From contig WPIO01000046.1 of NCBI GenBank assembly GCA_009760855.2, forward strand, positions 3,128,501 to 3,192,500: DNA of 64,000 bases. The letters run 5' to 3'. Source of the DNA: Cristatella mucedo. Lineage: Eukaryota; Bryozoa; Phylactolaemata; Cristatellidae. Shown one piece after another: positions 43,670 through 54,139 of the stretch. The position numbers and the translations under genes are program-made. The notes beneath the pieces are model-generated. The model saw nothing but the letters and a program-made list of their open reading frames with translations, did no database searches and was not told the DNA's origin. Every line of letters begins with the position of its first letter. The first letter of the stretch is position 1.

Positions 43670-44660
43670 TGTACGGATATGTATAAATACGCTGCCATTT
43701 TTATAGAACGCGATCCCCTTGCTCCTTCGAGAGAATTTGGCGGAATTCTTATAACATTCTTGCGCTACGGCGCTGAAAGAGATGACAGGTGGTGAGACGG
43801 CCCGCCCAGTTAACATTTCCAATAATGTGATCACGCATTTGTTTTTGGTTCCGGTTCCGTGCTCGATTCTGAAAATCGCAAGGATTGTTGCGATTCTTCA
43901 CCGAGTTTTTCTTCAAGCACATGTGTCTGACTGTAATACCCCGCACTGCCCCTTATCTAGGTATTCAGTCGTCGGAAAATATGTATTCGCGATTTTAACA
44001 GCGAGACACTTTAGCAGTCAAAAAAGTCTCATGGAAAATGTGCGCTCTCTCGGACTACTTTATGCCTCTAAAGGGTATAGTCTGAGAAAGCGCACTGAAA
44101 GACCGGTCGCCCGCGCCGTACTGTGCTTTCGCCGCGCCGCTGCCGCCGTCGCCGCGACGGCCCAACTAGCGGTATCGCAGCCGAGCCTAGCTGCGATACG
44201 ACTTGCTGCAAGGCTACTGTTAAAATTGCAGACGATAGTGCTACGTTAGAGACAGTGTACGCTAAGTGACTGCCTTTTGTATTTTGCTTGCAATTCAAGA
44301 CAAAATGTGTGCGATGTGCGTGTGAAAAAAGATAGTGCACGCATGCACGAACATATATGGATGCATACTCGCGCCCAAGGACGTACGCCCACGCACTTGC
44401 ACGTATACACGCGCGCGCTTGTTTATCAACCGGCGTGCATTTTTATTCGATGCTGACGTTAATGTGTTCCTATGTCAGTTGATATCACAATGGAGTCAGC
44501 TGCCGCATACAAATTTATTTGTTGCTACGCTTTCATTCTGTTGGCTCAATTTTGCCTGGATTTTGGTGATAATTTTTTTTAAACATTTGTAGGTAAAACT
44601 GTGCAATATTTACAACTCCTGTTGATTATTTTTCGCAATTTGAACATTGATACGCACACA
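43670..44660. other. No confident gene
   Basis: A 155-codon plus frame (43782-44249, ATG 43782) has fairly ordinary residues at first (contains LFLVPVPCSILKIARIVAIL) and then becomes Ala/Arg-rich in a GC-rich patch. A hairpin with 10-bp arms (GTATCGCAGC/GCTGCGATAC, 44172-44199, 8-nt loop) lies in that patch. The minus strand is partly open. Not recognised. Confidence 0.3.
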
Positions 44661-44666
44661 AATAGT

Positions 44667-44836
<170 letters not shown>

Positions 44837-44963
44837 GCAAACTGCTGCGCTCAGGTACGCATTTCAGACACGTGACCTAGCTCACGATTAGTACCTGTTC
44901 GGCCGGTGCTATTGCTCCTTCGCTATGGCTCACTAATTACAAGACACTTTTAGCCCGCGCTAG

Positions 44964-45068
44964 GTGTCTCTGTCCGCCTATGTCCGCCTACGTCCGCATA
45001 TGTACGCCTGCGTCCGTCTATGTCCGCCTATGCCCGCCTACGTCCGCCCACGTTCGCTTACGCCAATG
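44964..45068. repeat. 10-bp minisatellite
   Basis: About ten units of TGTCCGCCTA with transitions (CGTCCGCATA, TGTACGCCTG, CGTTCGCTTA). The 10-bp period shifts frame each unit and gives the Val-Arg/Pro-Pro frames. Confidence 0.88.
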
Positions 45069-45069
45069 T

Positions 45070-45999
45070 CTGCGCACATTTCATCTTCGACCCGTCACTC
45101 TGCGTCACTCTGCAGCCAAGAATCGACAGTCAAGAACGCATTCCGAGCTGCGATCAAGCTGCGATCAAGCACTCCATGTGCCGCCCTGCGTACGACTGCT
45201 GCTTGCTGCAAGGCCCCTGAAGAGAACAAAGCAGCCACTTAAAAACCATTTTAAGACGCGTCGCGTCCCGAAAATGCCTACTTGCGTCAGTGACGTAAGA
45301 GAGCGCCAGTCCGTAGCCATATGGTCGCGAGTTTCCATTGGACGTCGATTGAAATATAAAAAATCGTTTCGAACTACAGTGCGCAGCTCACGTGATGGTT
45401 ATCAGTCGGTGCCAAAGTTTCCAAAAAGTCGAAGCTGTCTTTTTGCAAGCGCGCCGGTCCGCTTCAGCAGAATGCGCAGCGAATAGCAACTCGATCCAGA
45501 CAATGGCCTCTGCTAGTCCATTGGCTGCGAAGCGCCTTCCAAGATGTCCTTCTTTCATAGCTTATTTTCCTATCTATACATAATCTAATGGTTTCGTTTG
45601 ACTTACAGCTATTATTTATTGTTTATTCGTCACCTAACACTGATGGACGTCCTTAATGATGCTCAAATGTGGGCGCCCCAGCTTTGTTCAATTTTTGAAC
45701 TTTATACTCTATACTATATACTATACTTTATACTATATACTTTATACTCGCTACAGCGTACACACTCCGCTGGATCGATACGCATGTACGCTCGCACAAA
45801 AGACCTCAGCAGAGAGACGTTGCCATACAGTCCTATCTATCGATGCCTAGACTCGCAATGCGATGCAAGTGAACTCCTTTCGTGAACGACGTGAACCGGC
45901 ATTACCTTTCTAAGAAGAACTAGCATTCTGCAAAAAGGACGCAGCTGCAAATGCCGTGCTCACTCGCCGCACTGAGACACACCTTTTACGTTTGTTCCT
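45070..45999. other. No confident gene
   Basis: Local tandem duplications GTCACTCTGC (about 45097 and 45107) and AGCTGCGATCA (about 45149 and 45161). CTATACTATA-type AT repeats lie at 45706-45755. A short ATG-to-donor stretch (MPTCVSD then GTAAGA) at 45273-45294 is too weak to call. Confidence 0.35.
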
Positions 46000-46460
46000 A
46001 TCCTTTGCCTCTTAGAGGTATTTTGGTGCGCTCGCCGACACGAGATCTTCCACTGCTGCTCACTCTGAAGGGGGCGCGCGAGCGTCTCGAGGCCAAAGCA
46101 TGTCGAAGTCGGCAGAGCGCGGCTGAGGTGCGCTCACATCGCGCACGCACGCACCGCCGGCTACGTGACTCGGCGATCGCGCATTGCGCAGCCAATCAAC
46201 AGAGCGAGCAAAGCGGCGCGCGAGCGAGCAAAGCTCGCTCGCGGTGAACCGCGAGGTGCTGCGGTCCGCTGCTGCTGCTCGACCCGTCAGCTGACGTCCC
46301 CGACAATGGCGATAGAGCTCAGTCGCCGGAGAGCGCCTTTTCGCAGTTACGCAGAGGCTTTGAGATTGTTACGCGCTCGAGGCGAAACTGTCTTTTTACG
46401 GCACCAAGTTCCAGTGCATGACGCAGACATTTGCCTCCAGAGTCAGTGTGCTTGATTTAA
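46000..46460. other. CpG-dense block 7 with hairpin and small ORF
   Basis: GC-rich patch. CGCGAGCGAGC (46219-46229) and GCTCGCTCGCG (46233-46243) form a perfect 11-bp hairpin with loop AAA. Downstream an ATG at 46306 in a strong context (GACAATGG) opens 49 codons (MAIELSRRRAPFRSYAEALR onward) ending at 46455; unrecognised. Confidence 0.4.
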
Positions 46461-47350
46461 AACTGCTGCTTTATTCAAACCTTTCTAATCTAGTAAAAGT
46501 CACGCAGAAACTCAGTGCTTCGCTTTCTGCCACAGCTGCTAAGGCGGTGACGAGCCGCAGGTGGATTTACCTCCCCCCCACTGTACTGCTCTAGAGCCGT
46601 CCGAGTCACGCACCGACAACGCGCACCTGTCGCCGAGCAAAGCGCGAGTAATTGTTTCAGCTCGGCACCCAATTTGCAATTGCAACCGTGCTCATTCATT
46701 CGCGCAGCTTTGATTCACCCGTTTCGTATTCGGCTCGATCGCCTGTCAAATTATAGTTGAGACTTTAAAAAGCCCATTTTGAGCGCCGAATAAAAAACAG
46801 CCATTACAAATAGGGTGTATCAATAGTGGCTAACACGTACGGTGAGAACGAGGCCAAAACGCAGCACTCGTAATTGCGCTAATGCCGTCCGACACTCGAC
46901 GAATAGCGGCCAAGCATCAAGCCTTGGTAATCGCGGCTAGTGCCTTGTAGGTGCAGCACCGGTGCACGCACGTATGCGCATACAGCAGCGGAATACGTCA
47001 GCGAGCGGCGAAGTGCGCCCACACCTCCGTATGGCGAGTCCATTTCGTTGGCTTTAGAGAATTCTATTTGGAAGCGGCGGACGGGTGAACGCCATGAGAA
47101 CGCTCGCTTACCGCTCAATGGCGTAGAGTGCAACTCGGCTCAAACGCCAAGGCTGGAAGCACTACTCCCACATTGTCGTACGGCTTCGGCTTTCGGGCGG
47201 CCCTAGCCATAGGTTATCGGTTAAATATTACCTCTCAATCGATTCAAAGCCTGTATAACTCAGGGACCTTGAATAATAAACATCTGTCGTGATCTGACCG
47301 ATACAGGGGCTGATAGTGGTCGCGGCCTGGTGAGCCGCCGCGTTCGCGGT
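46461..47350. other. No recognised gene
   Basis: Short frames on both strands; nothing recognised. Confidence 0.4.
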
Positions 47351-47354
47351 TTCG

Positions 47355-47382
47355 GCCGATTGGGGCGTGCGCCCCAATCGGC
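47355..47382. repeat. Perfect hairpin, 13-bp arms, 2-nt loop
   Basis: GCCGATTGGGGCG (47355-47367) and CGCCCCAATCGGC (47370-47382), loop TG. Each arm includes a CCAAT or ATTGG pentamer. Confidence 0.95.
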
Positions 47383-47470
47383 AGAAAGACTGCCCTAGAT
47401 CGGCTTTAGAGAGCGGCACTAGAGAGCTCCAATTATCCAGAGGTCGGAGCCACCGAAACGGCTGCCGCTC

Positions 47471-47586
47471 TTTAGGCAGAATCTAATCAACTTTAGGCAA
47501 TAATAATTCATAAATAATAAAACATGAAATAATAAATTAATAATATCTTTATTTTAAGTTAATTATCTTTAGGCAGATTAGATTCT
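47471..47586. repeat. AT-rich filler between direct TTTAGGCAGA repeats
   Basis: TTTAGGCAGA at 47471-47480 and 47568-47577. GAATCTAATC next to the first is inverted as GATTAGATTC next to the second. The interior is AATAATAAA-like. It looks like an insertion made during repair. Confidence 0.75.
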
Positions 47587-47639
47587 TTTTTCCGGCACTC
47601 AGCCTCAGGCAGCATTCGGCCTCCGGTCGTTATTTACTG

Positions 47640-47960
47640 TCAACTTCCATGTGGGCCACGATGGCCGCGCGCGAGCGCGAGAAATGTCAGGAGCTCAGCC
47701 GCCGCCATCCACCATCGAGGCCACCCGCCATCGAGGCCACCCGCCATCGAGGCCACCCGCCATCGAGGCTCGCCGTTCGAGCTCAGTGGCGTCGCTATTC
47801 CAGCCAATGGTACGCAGCTTCGGCCTTGGCGACAAGCTCGCTCGCTCACTCGCTCAAATGCGTCATCGAGCCGACAACTGGCAGAACTTCTTTTCCCTAG
47901 AGCGCGGTCGAGCTCTGCATATCCGGTATGCCGCCGACTTACTGCGCTCGTAGGCCAATG
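47640..47960. repeat. GC-rich patch with 16-bp minisatellite
   Basis: CATCGAGGCCACCCGC is repeated about four times at 47704-47770. Flanking DNA is CpG-rich with CACGATGGCCGCGC (YY1-like) at 47657. Frames on both strands are open and not informative. Confidence 0.8.
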
Positions 47961-48059
47961 AGGTGCATGCCGCAGACGACGAATTCTCCTGGCCAATCAA
48001 CGACTGAAGAGCTCCTTCCTTTCGTGCACACAGTTGGCTTTTGCGAAAGGTCGCATGAG

Positions 48060-48960
48060 GAGACGATGTAATGTAATGTAATATAACGTATCTCCGTCTG
48101 TAACTCCACAAAGTCATTAGGACCACGTGGGTGTTACGCAGGAGAGTTTTGTATAGCGCACTCGCAGCCTAAGCGGCTTTCGGTACGCATTCCGTAGCCA
48201 ACAGACTTCGTCTCACGCAACAAAGGGAAAGTGGGAAGCATAGCAGAGTCAGGAGAGCAGTTGAGGTAGTGAGTAGCATAGAAGTAGCAATTCAGGACCG
48301 CTGAAAAAGATGTGCCATAGTCGGCAGTTGGAGAGTAGTTGTCGTTGCGCAAGAATTGTGGAAGCGAATTTGCGAGAATTTTGGACCTGCAGAGCTAAAG
48401 CTTCTGTCGCAAACTGTCTTTAAGCGGAGGAATGGGACAGCTAATTTATTTTCAACACAGGACCTCAGGGCACGAACAGGCTGAAACTGATGCAGCATTT
48501 CAGCTAGGTACGAAGGAGCCAAGCCGTGGCGGGCCTTGTGGGTCAGCGTAAGAACTTCGCTCTGCATCCTTTGCTCAACCGGCAACCATCCTAGCTTTTT
48601 CAGCAAAGGAGACACGTGCTCAAACCGCTGGAACTTGAAGACCAGCCTTGCAGCCATATTAATAGTCCGCTGTAGTAGCATAATAGCTTTCTTTGGCAGC
48701 CCAGACAAGAGGGAATTACAATAATCAAGCCGAGACAAAATTAAAGAGCTAGTTAAAATCTTTTACAAGCCACTGTGGGAGACAGCTCCTAATTTGTGAT
48801 AGGGATTGGACGTGATGGCTCGCTGTCGAGGCAGTCTTCTGAATGAATCTTTTGAAATTGAGGCAGCTGTCGAACACGACACCTAAATTACGAGCACGTG
48901 GTGAAGGTCGCACAATAGCATCACCTATTAGAACAGCAAAGCCAGACAGACGATCCTCGA
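48060..48960 (-). mobile_element. LINE-B copy, longest in window
   Basis: From 3' to 5' on the minus strand: ATGTA-type tail (GTAATGTAATGTAATATAACG), a 3' UTR with ACTCACTACCTCAACTGCTC in reverse, then coding sequence. The 48292-48738 frame reads SRLDYCNSLLSGLPKKAI, then GWLPVEQRMQSEVLTLTHKA, then the family end. Further 5' (to about 48955) is sequence shared with 60.9-61.2 kb. The RT palm is absent because of 5' truncation. Related to LINE-A in protein pattern but with a different 3' end. Confidence 0.82.
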
Positions 48961-49108
48961 TGGTCGAGCGGCCATCCCTGCTTAAGCCGCGTGAGCTGGG
49001 AACGTGCCAAGCGCTGCGCGCGTAAACGTTCTGGAAAATCAGTCAGCTCCTCCGTCCTCGATTCACCGGCACGCAGCCACGCGATAAGGAATTTTTACTC
49101 AGCTCCTG

Positions 49109-49270
49109 TCAGGCAGAGGCTGCTATTGCATCAGCCGCAGAACAGCGAGCTGTGTCTTTTTCAGTACTTGAAGCTTCGGAGCGGCATTTCTTACCGGCTC
49201 GGCGTGGGCACTCGATGGGCCTCAACTTTCCTTTCACGCTGCGACACGATGCGCCCTCGGTTCTTTCCAT
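49109..49270 (-). CDS. Candidate small ORF or first exon
   Basis: Minus-strand ATG at 49270 in a strong context (ACAATGG) reads MERTEGASCRSVKGKLRPIE and on to a stop at 49109. A GCCG|GTAAGA lies 76 nt in and could be a donor. The plus strand is also open. It lies next to a SINE2 copy. Unrecognised. Confidence 0.2.
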   Translation of the reverse strand: MERTEGASCRSVKGKLRPIECPRRAGKKCRSEASSTEKDTARCSAADAIAASA

Positions 49271-49300
49271 TGTTTCAATAGAACGAGCTCTTCGCAATTC

Positions 49301-49437
49301 TATTGTAATTCATTTATATAGCGCCCCAAGAGAACTTAATCTCTATTCAGGCGCTTCACATATGCCTCGGGGCACGAGCCTGCGACCTCAGCCCGACCTT
49401 AACGTCGGGACGAGCACCTTGACCGCTGGACCAATTG
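49301..49437 (-). mobile_element. SINE2 copy, cleanest in window
   Basis: Reverse orientation: tail GTAATTCATTTATATAGC, stem arms GCGCC (49321-49325) and GGCGC (49350-49354) with AGAGA/TCTCT inside, then TTCACATATGCCTCGGGGC (reverse B box), CTGCGACCTCAGCCCGACC, and GAGCACCTTGACCGCTGGAC (reverse A box). CAATT flanks both ends and may be a short target-site duplication. Used here as the SINE2 reference. Confidence 0.88.
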
Positions 49438-49957
49438 TTACTTGTGCCCCTCGGAGAAGCTTGAAAAGGTGGTGCTGATGAAGTTCCCCGCAAGTTCTCA
49501 GTTAGCGCCTACAAAGTCAGTGAATTGTGGCAATGCACACAGGCGCCACCTATCTGCGATGCACTGCTTAAAACTCGGTCGCCTCGTCTAGCATCTCCGA
49601 ACCCTTCGCGGCTTTCACTGCACCAATTTCAACCAAGGAAGGAAAGATCTCCGTCAATCCGGAGTCAATCGGGGCGTTGGATTCTTGCCCGGGACGGCGA
49701 ACGACGCACGCATGCGTCATCCATAATCTGCCGCATGTTCGAGCGAAGCCGTCCAGACGCGATGCGAAGGGGCGAGAATTTTTCTCTCGCGGTCGCGCCG
49801 TTTCTGCGGCACATTTACAGCACTCGGAGGCTAGATTTCCTTTTCCGAGGGGCCTAGAAGTCCCTCGCTCGACCGACGAGATTATTGAACCAATCGCCCC
49901 CCTCCCTCCCGAGCGAGCGACGGCCGGCCGATCCTCATAAAAAGTGCGACGGCTAAA

Positions 49958-50170
49958 ATGTCCGCTCCGAAGAAGAAGAGAATTATCCCGCTTGCCTCCA
50001 ATAACGATTCCCCTCCTCTTCCGGTGCGCGTAGGCGACGGAGAGATGCTTAGACAGACAGTCCTCGTACAGACGGTCATCGGGAATCTCCCGACGTCACC
50101 CAGCCCAGATGGAGGCGACTTCCGGAGTCTCTCGAGCACTCGCTCTATCGGGTTGCGTTATGGCGCTTAG
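49958..50170 (+). CDS. Candidate 70-codon basic/Ser-rich ORF or first exon
   Basis: ATG at 49958 with A at -3 opens MSAPKKKRIIPLASNNDSPP and then a mixed segment (EMLRQTVLVQTVIGNLPTS) to TAG at 50168. The PKKKR run is a classical monopartite nuclear-localisation pattern. Composition is balanced for such GC-rich surroundings. It could be a complete small protein or exon 1 with an internal donor; none is strong. Function unknown. Confidence 0.3.
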   Translation: MSAPKKKRIIPLASNNDSPPLPVRVGDGEMLRQTVLVQTVIGNLPTSPSPDGGDFRSLSSTRSIGLRYGA

Positions 50171-50351
50171 GCGTAATCTCTATTTGCTGAGCTGGCCATC
50201 AAAGGGTATAAGCAATGTTTATCGTAAGTCTTGCTGACGCTTCCGGAGACGGCAAGGAGGCACTTGCAGACCGCGCAGACCGATAATGACTTGGCCGTTG
50301 AGCGAGCAATCATCAGCACTTCTCCTTTGTTCGAGCAGCTCGGCGCGTCAA

Positions 50352-50383
50352 CAGAGCGGGCGCGCGAGCGCGCGCCCGCTCTG
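50352..50383. repeat. Perfect hairpin, 15-bp arms, 2-nt loop
   Basis: CAGAGCGGGCGCGCG (50352-50366) and CGCGCGCCCGCTCTG (50369-50383), loop AG. Confidence 0.95.
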
Positions 50384-50727
50384 GTCACGCGACGACGCCA
50401 TCGACCGGCAACCCTTCGTCGCCGCACTTTCCGACCGGCGCAGAGAGCCACGCCGACCGCTCGAATCGCTAGAAGGCGCGTCCGACGGGACGGAAGCGCG
50501 CGGAGGCTCGCGTGCGCGTGAGACGATTGGCCGACGCAGCGCCGGCCATTGTCGTCTTTCGACCAGAGAATCCGACTTTCCGCATTATATCGCGTGCGTC
50601 GGCAAGATAGCTCGCGTGTCCTCACGCTTTTCAGGCGAGGCATCGCGTGCAGTCGAATGACGAAAGATGCGTGCTGCTAGCCCGATGGCGAGAAGTACTC
50701 TGTCAATCGCGCGACTTTCGCCCGTAC

Positions 50728-50763
<36 letters not shown>

Positions 50764-51162
50764 TCTCCGTCAGCTCCGCCCAAGCGTGTCAGTTGGTTCT
50801 GGCGTGCGTGCGGCAAGGTCGAAGGCTAAATTTAGAAGATTCCATATTGCCGAAGTGCGCCGCCATTTGCAAGGAGACGGCCTTTTCGGAAGCCGTTGCA
50901 ATAAATTCGACACTGTCTTTAGCAGCCTGCTCGCCGGATTTCCGGGAGCGGCCATGACGAGCGGCCAGGATTTAGCTGTCGGTCGGTCGCTTGCTAGCGG
51001 CTGGCCGCGCTCTTGAGACCGTCTTGCGGACGGTAAAATGACCGAAATAAAAGCAAACGATGCTTTGCCATGCATCTCTTCAGCTCGGCTCGCCCGCTAG
51101 CTCGGACCGCCCCGTCGTCCATAGATAGCCTAATCGACTGCCTGCGCCGCAGTGTCCCCTGC

Positions 51163-51190
51163 TCGCGGCGCTGGCGCGCCAGCGCCGCGA
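51163..51190. repeat. Perfect 28-bp palindrome, no loop
   Basis: TCGCGGCGCTGGCG (51163-51176) followed directly by its reverse complement CGCCAGCGCCGCGA (51177-51190). Confidence 0.95.
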
Positions 51191-52904
51191 TCGTGGCGAC
51201 CGGCGGCGCGAACACGACCTCTCCGCGAGCTTTCTCCGGACGCCGCGAGCGACTGCAAAGCGACCTCCAAGCACGGACCGTGACCGTGTCACCGTGCGCG
51301 CCTTGCTCCGAGCGACGTCCCGGCGTCGCTCGTCGCCGGCGCTGGAGACGAAGAATGCTCCGCTTTTTTTAAACGACGGTACAAAAACGGATTCGAGCAA
51401 TGATGCAACGATGCGCAGCCTGCCAGCGGTATTGAGCCTCGACGTCGACAAATGCGTGCAGCTCGCAGAAATTCTCGCAGCCCGGCGCGTAGCTCTGGGC
51501 AATATGGCCGTCGCGTCGTCGACGCCCGACATCCTCGACCGATCTATACTTAAAGAAAGGGCTCCGGCGTCGGCGTGCGCTCTCCTCATGCCGCCACCGC
51601 CGCTGCTGCTGCTGCACTGACGCTAAACTCCGGACGCGCGATGGAAAGCAAACAGTTGGATTTATCGGCCTCCGCCGCGGGGAGGGTGTCGCATCGCGAC
51701 CAGCGACCAGCTGCCAGCATAGATATGACGCGAATTTTTCGCGTGCGCCTTTCTGCCGCGGCAGCCGGAATATTCTTCGATTTGCCGCTGAAGTGGCGGC
51801 AAATTCTAGGAGCTAGCGCAGACGTGCTCGCCGCGCGAACTACGACAGTAAGCTAGCGCGATCGAGGGCACCGCAGAGCGTACTGCAGCATTTCGTCAGC
51901 CACCGACCCGGAAGAAAGTCGCGGGCGCTTGCGCAGCCGCGCGTTCAGTGGGGAGTAATTCCCGAGAGCTACCGCGGCGCATCGGCTACGCAGGGCAGCT
52001 TGACTCGACGCCTGTCCATGAAAATTCGCAAGAGACGGCACTACTCGTCCAGTGACTATCCGCCTTCTCGGAGAACCCAACTTCAGACTCTTGCGTCGGC
52101 CCTGAGAAAACTAGCTCCGTCCGCGTTTAAACAGATGCGCTGTTGCCAAGAGCGGGATTGTTGGAGCTAGGTTCGCTGCGTCGCTCGCTCGCTCCGTCGG
52201 AGCTGAGTGACGTAGTGAGCTTCCAGGAGCACAGTTCCGCGTTTCCACGTGGCGGACAGAGCTTCCTGAAAAAGCGTGGGCCGTCCGTGGTTGTGCGTCC
52301 GAGGGCACTCGCTGCAGGGTCAAAAGATAGAAGCACGCGCGTGCCACGCCCGACGGCGCCATGTTGACGACCGGTCGACCATCGCTAGTTCCGCTAGCGG
52401 CACGGCTCAGACTATGTACAGACCTGAAGGTCGCAACGCAGCAACAGGAACCACGCGTCAGAACTTGATATCCTGCTGATAGCGCACCGACAGTAAAGCC
52501 GTATTCCAAAAACATTGCCTGCTTATTACAGCAGATGCGGCCACGAAGGATTCCGATCGACTCGTTTTATACACGCTTACAGCGAGTCACGCTCCGCGCT
52601 ACGACTCGTCGACTGGCAGATCGCGACTGCAAGCAAGCGACGGCGGTCAGGCTCGCTCCTTGTATACAGTATCCCGGTCGCGAGACGTACAACAATCACG
52701 TTCATACATGATCGCAAATGGCGCTGCTCATAAGCCTTGACTTATCGCAGATATATCATAGGCGATTCTCGGTGCAAAGTTCAGCGATCAAACTCACACA
52801 GAGCTCATAATCGATGTGCAGCTGTCAACCCCTGTAGTTGATGATCACCGGGCATTGCAGCCAGAGCTCGGCCTCGCGCTGACCCGACGTCGCAGCGCCA
52901 TCTA

Positions 52905-53640
52905 GGTTTCCTTTTCTAAAGTGGCATTACACTAGATGACTACATCAGCTCTAAAGTGAAGTATTTCTACTTTCAGCCACGACGCAACCTAGCAGAAATC
53001 TTGGCTTGCTTAGATGAGGATACCACATTCACAGTGGTCCATATATTTTGTAGCATTCCACCTTGACTTCTTTGACTCACTAATCGCAGGTCTTCCAGGC
53101 TACGCAACAACGCGCCTACGGTAGGGAAAGGTCGTTGCTAGGTTTAGAGGCGAAACTTGCGATTTCCGAATCTTAATGCATCTCTCTGACCTGCGCTGGC
53201 TCCCCATTGAGCAGCAGATTTTCACTGACTCACTTCGAGATTTTTTCACTCACTTTTAGGTTTTCTCCATTATCATGCCGCAGCCTACCTATCGGAACTA
53301 GCCTGCATGGGCATCGTACGACGCCCGATCTTAGGACTGAAGGCGCACGGCTATGGCTCAACCAAGCTTAAATACTTTGGGGACGGTGCATTCAGTTCGT
53401 GTGTTCCCAGTGCCTGGAGCAGAGACTCCTTTCCTACACCTGCTGAGACTACTGAGACTTAACTCTCATTCAGTCGGTTCTCCTGCGTTTACGGTCCACT
53501 TCTCGGGAGGTATTGCTGGCCATGCCACTTTTTTGAGAGTGTGAAGGTTAGTCTGATGGCACCATCAGATGATTGAGAGAGGTACACATTTAAAGAGTTT
53601 CTCTACTTTACATTTGTATGCGCTGGTACACAGGTTACCG
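52905..53640 (+). mobile_element. LINE-A copy, decayed
   Basis: AAAGTGGCATTACACTAGAT, then CAGCTCTAAAGTGAAG, correspond to the segment encoding DDHISSTVKSAYF. Later TGACCTGCGCTGGCTCCC matches ADLHWLP, followed by the RSLHS and SFGDRAFSS regions in other frames. The end is indistinct near 53640. No clear stem-loop or ATT tail. Confidence 0.65.
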
Positions 53641-53694
53641 TACACTCAAAGCAAAAGATTTTGAAGCCAAATAGGAGCATAAATAGCAGAATGA

Positions 53695-54132
53695 ATTGCC
53701 TGCGTGAAAAAACAGGTCCGCTTTTGGAAAAGTGACTGTGAGCCAGCTCGCAAATGCGAAAACTTGAAGAGTCCTAAACAGAATATCATGTATGCCATCA
53801 CGATTGAAACCTCAGAGACATGCACCCTCATTTTAACCAAGTCACAACTAAAGCACCTGATCTTTGCAGTTTTAAGTCCCAGGCAGAGCAGAGCAAAGAA
53901 AGATCGAGTTGTAAAGGAGCTTCTTCGTGGGCTTCTTTTTAAACGTCTGCAGCCTAACCCTCTGTCTGAGAAGGCGCTGAAAGGTTTTAGACTGCTAGCT
54001 AACAGAAAGCCACGAAGTGCTTCCATATATGCTGTCCGTATTAATTCTGTGCTCAACATATGCAGCCTTCAAGTTAAACAGCTGCCTAAAGTGACCATCT
54101 TTCAGGCTTTACTGGTTGTGGGTTCGTTATAA
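53695..54132 (+). CDS. Unrecognised 145-codon open frame
   Basis: Open between stops from 53695 to 54132 in DNA of ordinary composition. Contains TCTLILTKSQLKHLIFAVL, AKKDRVVKELLRGLLFKRLQ and LSEKALKGFRLLANRK: Lys/Leu-rich and helical-looking. No initiating ATG at its start; the first in-frame ATG is at about 53788. The minus strand is also open over 53646-54059, so the strand is not settled. It directly follows a LINE-A copy. It could be an internal exon or a piece of an unknown element. Confidence 0.3.
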   Translation: MACVKKQVRFWKSDCEPARKCENLKSPKQNIMYAITIETSETCTLILTKSQLKHLIFAVLSPRQSRAKKDRVVKELLRGLLFKRLQPNPLSEKALKGFRLLANRKPRSASIYAVRINSVLNICSLQVKQLPKVTIFQALLVVGSL

Positions 54133-54139
54133 CCAGTTT

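Larger units (their letters stand above)
49500..52640. other. CpG-dense block 8
   Basis: Patchily GC-rich. It holds the ORF at 49958, two strong palindromes, a (CGTG)n run at 50726-50762, YY1-like ATGGCCGTCG at 51504 and GCGCCATGTTG at 52356, and several long frames on both strands. One plus frame (51294-51620) reads SLPAVLSLDVDKCVQLAEIL then TPDILDRSILK and is less biased than its neighbours, but I do not recognise it. Confidence 0.45.
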
